From the NCBI GenBank assembly GCA_023390155.1, contig JAEWDJ010000315.1, positions 1-8,555 of the forward strand: a stretch of 8,555 bases of DNA. The letters are read 5' to 3'. Both the position numbers and the translations under genes were made by a program. This stretch comes from Actinomycetes bacterium. Its GTDB lineage: Bacteria > Actinomycetota > Actinomycetes > Actinomycetales > Microbacteriaceae. Below the pieces are notes generated by a model, which saw nothing but the letters and a program-made list of their open reading frames with translations, ran no database searches and was not told where the DNA came from. Numbering within the stretch: position 1 is the stretch's first letter; each line of letters starts with the position of its first letter. Positions 6,868-8,555 of the stretch are shown here, piece by piece.

Positions 6868-8555
6868 ATGCCGCTCACCGCCCCCGCCGCCTCCGTAGTC
6901 CTCGTCGGCGCCGGTCCGCGCGCCGCCGGCTGGCTGGAGCGCTTCGCCGCAGCGCGGTCGCAGCGGGCCGGGAGCACGCCCGTCACGGTGCACCTCGTCG
7001 ACCCGTTCCCGCCCGGCGCGGGCCGCATCTGGCGCCGCGACCAGTCGCCGCTCCTCAAGCTCAACTCGATGGTCGAGGACGTCACCATGTTCACCGACGA
7101 CTCGTGCAGCATCGAGGGCCCGGTGCGGCCGGGTCCCTCGCTGCTGGAGTGGGTGGAGGGCGTGCGCGCCGGCACCATCGAGGACGTCGCCGTCGACGAC
7201 CCGCTGGTGGAGGCCGAGCTCGCGGGGCTGCGCCGCGGCGACTTCCCGACCCGACGGCTCCAGAGCCTCTACCTCGACTGGTTCCTGCGTCGCGCGCTGG
7301 CCGGCCTCGACGACGCGGTCACCGTGGTCGTCCACCGCGACCGCGTCCGGTCCGTGGAGGGTGTGGCCGGGCGGCAGACCGTGCGCCTGGCAGGCGGTGG
7401 CGTGCTGAACGTCGACGCCGTTGTCTACGCGCTGGGCCACGCGGGGAGCGAGCCGGCGGGCGAGGCGGCGGAGTTCACCGCCTTCGCCGCCCGCCACGGT
7501 CTCGACTACCTCGCCCCCGCGTTCACCGCGGACGCCGACCTCGACGCCTTCGGGCCCGGTCGCACGGTCGCCGTGCGCGGGTTCGGGCTCGCCGCGGTGG
7601 ACCTCATCGTGCTCCTGACCGAAGGCCGCGGCGGTCGCTTCGCCCGCGCGGCGGACGGCACCCTGGGCTACACCCCGAGCGGCTTCGAGCCGACGCTGCT
7701 GATCGGCTCCCGCCGCGGCGTGCCGTACCGCTCCAAGATCTCCTCCCGGCTGGTGGGGGAGCCGCCCGCGCTACGTCACCTCACGCCCGCGAGCGTCGAG
7801 CGGCTCGCCGCCTCGACCGAGCGGCTCGACTTCCGCGACGACGTCTGGCCGCTGATCGCCCGCGAGCTCGTCCACGGCTACTACCGCGAGCTCTTCACCG
7901 GGCACCCCGACCGTGTGCGGGCGCCCTGGGCGGAGTTCGCGGCCGAGCTCGACCGCACCGGCCCCGACGGGGACGCCTACCGGGCGCTCCTCGCGCGCTC
8001 CCTCGTCCATCCCGAAGACGCGCTGCACCTCGACGCGTTCGACCGTCCGCTCGCCGGCGCGACGTTCGCCGGGCCGGACGACCTGCAGGCATGGATGCGC
8101 GCCCACCTGCGCGACGACCTCCACCGGCGCACCGCGCCCGAGCACAGTGCTACCCTCGGCCTGTTCACCGCGCTGCTCCACGCCCTGTTCGCCCTCGCAC
8201 CGCACCTGGCGGGCGAGCTCTGGACGGAGGAGTCGCGCCGGCGCGACGTCGTCGGCTGGTGGCCGGGCTACTTCAGCTACGTCGCCTCGGGGCCGCCCGG
8301 CCACCGGCTGGAGGAGCTGATCGCGCTCTCGGAGGCCGGGGTCGTCCGCTTCGCCGGTGCGGACGTCCGGGTCGTCGCCGACGACGGCGCCGGCGTGTTC
8401 CGGGTCGGCAGCGCCAGTGTGCCGGGGGAGACCGCGGTCACGGCGCTCATCGACGCCTGGCTGCCCGCCGCGACGGCCGAGACGAGCGACGAGCCGGCGC
8501 TGCGCGACCTCGTCGAGTCCGGCGCGGGGTCCGTCCGCCACGGCCAGGTGCGGGT
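6868..8555 (+). CDS. FAD/NAD(P)-binding protein (NAD_binding_9 family), incomplete at the right edge
   Basis: An open frame of 562 codons with no stop before the window ends, so the C-terminus is missing. It starts MPLTAPAASVVLVGAGPRAA; G14-A-G16-P-R18-A is the Rossmann dinucleotide-binding turn of the FAD-NAD(P)-binding family. Other family hallmarks follow in order: L-V-D-P-F-P-P-G-A-G-R-I-W near 45-57, N66-S-M-V-E-D-V-T-M-F-T-D, a G-P-S-L-L-E-W motif, F-P-T-R-R-L-Q-S-L-Y-L, A-L-G-H at 188-191, R237-G-F-G-L-A and G280-S-R-R-G-V-P-Y. The protein is probably a flavin oxidoreductase or monooxygenase; its reaction is not established. Homologues I know of are about 550-700 residues, so most of it is visible. 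It is divergent from the GNAT-ABC operon across 156 bp. The ATG lacks a ribosome binding site, so a leaderless message or an upstream TTG (6799) remains possible. Confidence 0.9.
   Translation, partial: MPLTAPAASVVLVGAGPRAAGWLERFAAARSQRAGSTPVTVHLVDPFPPGAGRIWRRDQSPLLKLNSMVEDVTMFTDDSCSIEGPVRPGPSLLEWVEGVRAGTIEDVAVDDPLVEAELAGLRRGDFPTRRLQSLYLDWFLRRALAGLDDAVTVVVHRDRVRSVEGVAGRQTVRLAGGGVLNVDAVVYALGHAGSEPAGEAAEFTAFAARHGLDYLAPAFTADADLDAFGPGRTVAVRGFGLAAVDLIVLLTEGRGGRFARAADGTLGYTPSGFEPTLLIGSRRGVPYRSKISSRLVGEPPALRHLTPASVERLAASTERLDFRDDVWPLIARELVHGYYRELFTGHPDRVRAPWAEFAAELDRTGPDGDAYRALLARSLVHPEDALHLDAFDRPLAGATFAGPDDLQAWMRAHLRDDLHRRTAPEHSATLGLFTALLHALFALAPHLAGELWTEESRRRDVVGWWPGYFSYVASGPPGHRLEELIALSEAGVVRFAGADVRVVADDGAGVFRVGSASVPGETAVTALIDAWLPAATAETSDEPALRDLVESGAGSVRHGQVR

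Noticed and set aside
6712..7497. In-frame upstream extension of the acetyltransferase to 442 codons
   Set aside because: The extra N-terminal part is antisense to the FAD/NAD(P)-binding gene and shows no domain. The ATG at 6711 has a well-spaced GGAGG and fits GNAT length.
7771..8541. A 256-codon minus-strand open frame at the right end
   Set aside because: It is antisense to the FAD/NAD(P)-binding gene, which stays open and motif-bearing on the plus strand throughout.

Overview
The window looks like chromosomal DNA from a high-GC actinobacterium, most likely of the family Microbacteriaceae (Leifsonia/Microbacterium-like). The grounds are strong G/C bias at third codon positions in every gene, a SufS-SufU (rather than SufE) sulfur-transfer pair, and protein sequences typical of that group. 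No genus can be fixed from sequence reading alone. There are no RNA genes, transposases, phage genes or CRISPR arrays.

Layout, left to right. (1) 1-942, minus strand: a DUF1684 protein gene overlaps by 4 bp (ATGA) the start of a luciferase-like flavin monooxygenase gene that leaves the left edge. (2) 943-1123: a short divergent promoter region with a tandem 11-bp repeat. (3) 1124-2844, plus strand: sufS and sufU, also overlapping by 4 bp, encode the sulfur-mobilising half of the SUF iron-sulfur assembly pathway; the SufBCD scaffold genes are not here. (4) 2845-2971: a convergent intergenic region holding a 24-bp imperfect inverted repeat with a nested hairpin. (5) 2972-3253, minus: a 93-residue protein I do not recognise. 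(6) 3315-3345: a strong hairpin, the probable terminator of the next operon. (7) 3356-6711, minus: a four-gene operon transcribed GNAT acetyltransferase, polar amino acid ABC permease, ATPase, lipoprotein binding protein. The first two junctions are 4-bp overlaps (GTGA, ATGA). (8) 6712-6867: a divergent promoter region. (9) 6868 to the right edge, plus: a large FAD/NAD(P)-binding protein, incomplete at the window end.

How they may work together. The transporter operon, with the acetyltransferase first, has the same gene order (GNAT, binding protein, permease and ATPase in one unit, with a flavin monooxygenase in the same operon) idea as the Bacillus yxe/ytm loci that import and salvage S-modified cysteines, although the internal order differs. 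Here a divergent FAD/NAD(P)-binding protein, a nearby LLM monooxygenase and the cysteine-consuming SufSU pair lie around it. A sulfur or modified-amino-acid scavenging role is therefore a reasonable hypothesis, but it is inference: the substrate cannot be read from the sequence, and the SufSU and DUF1684-LLM blocks are separate transcription units. The most unusual non-coding signal is the inverted repeat between sufU and the small orphan gene.
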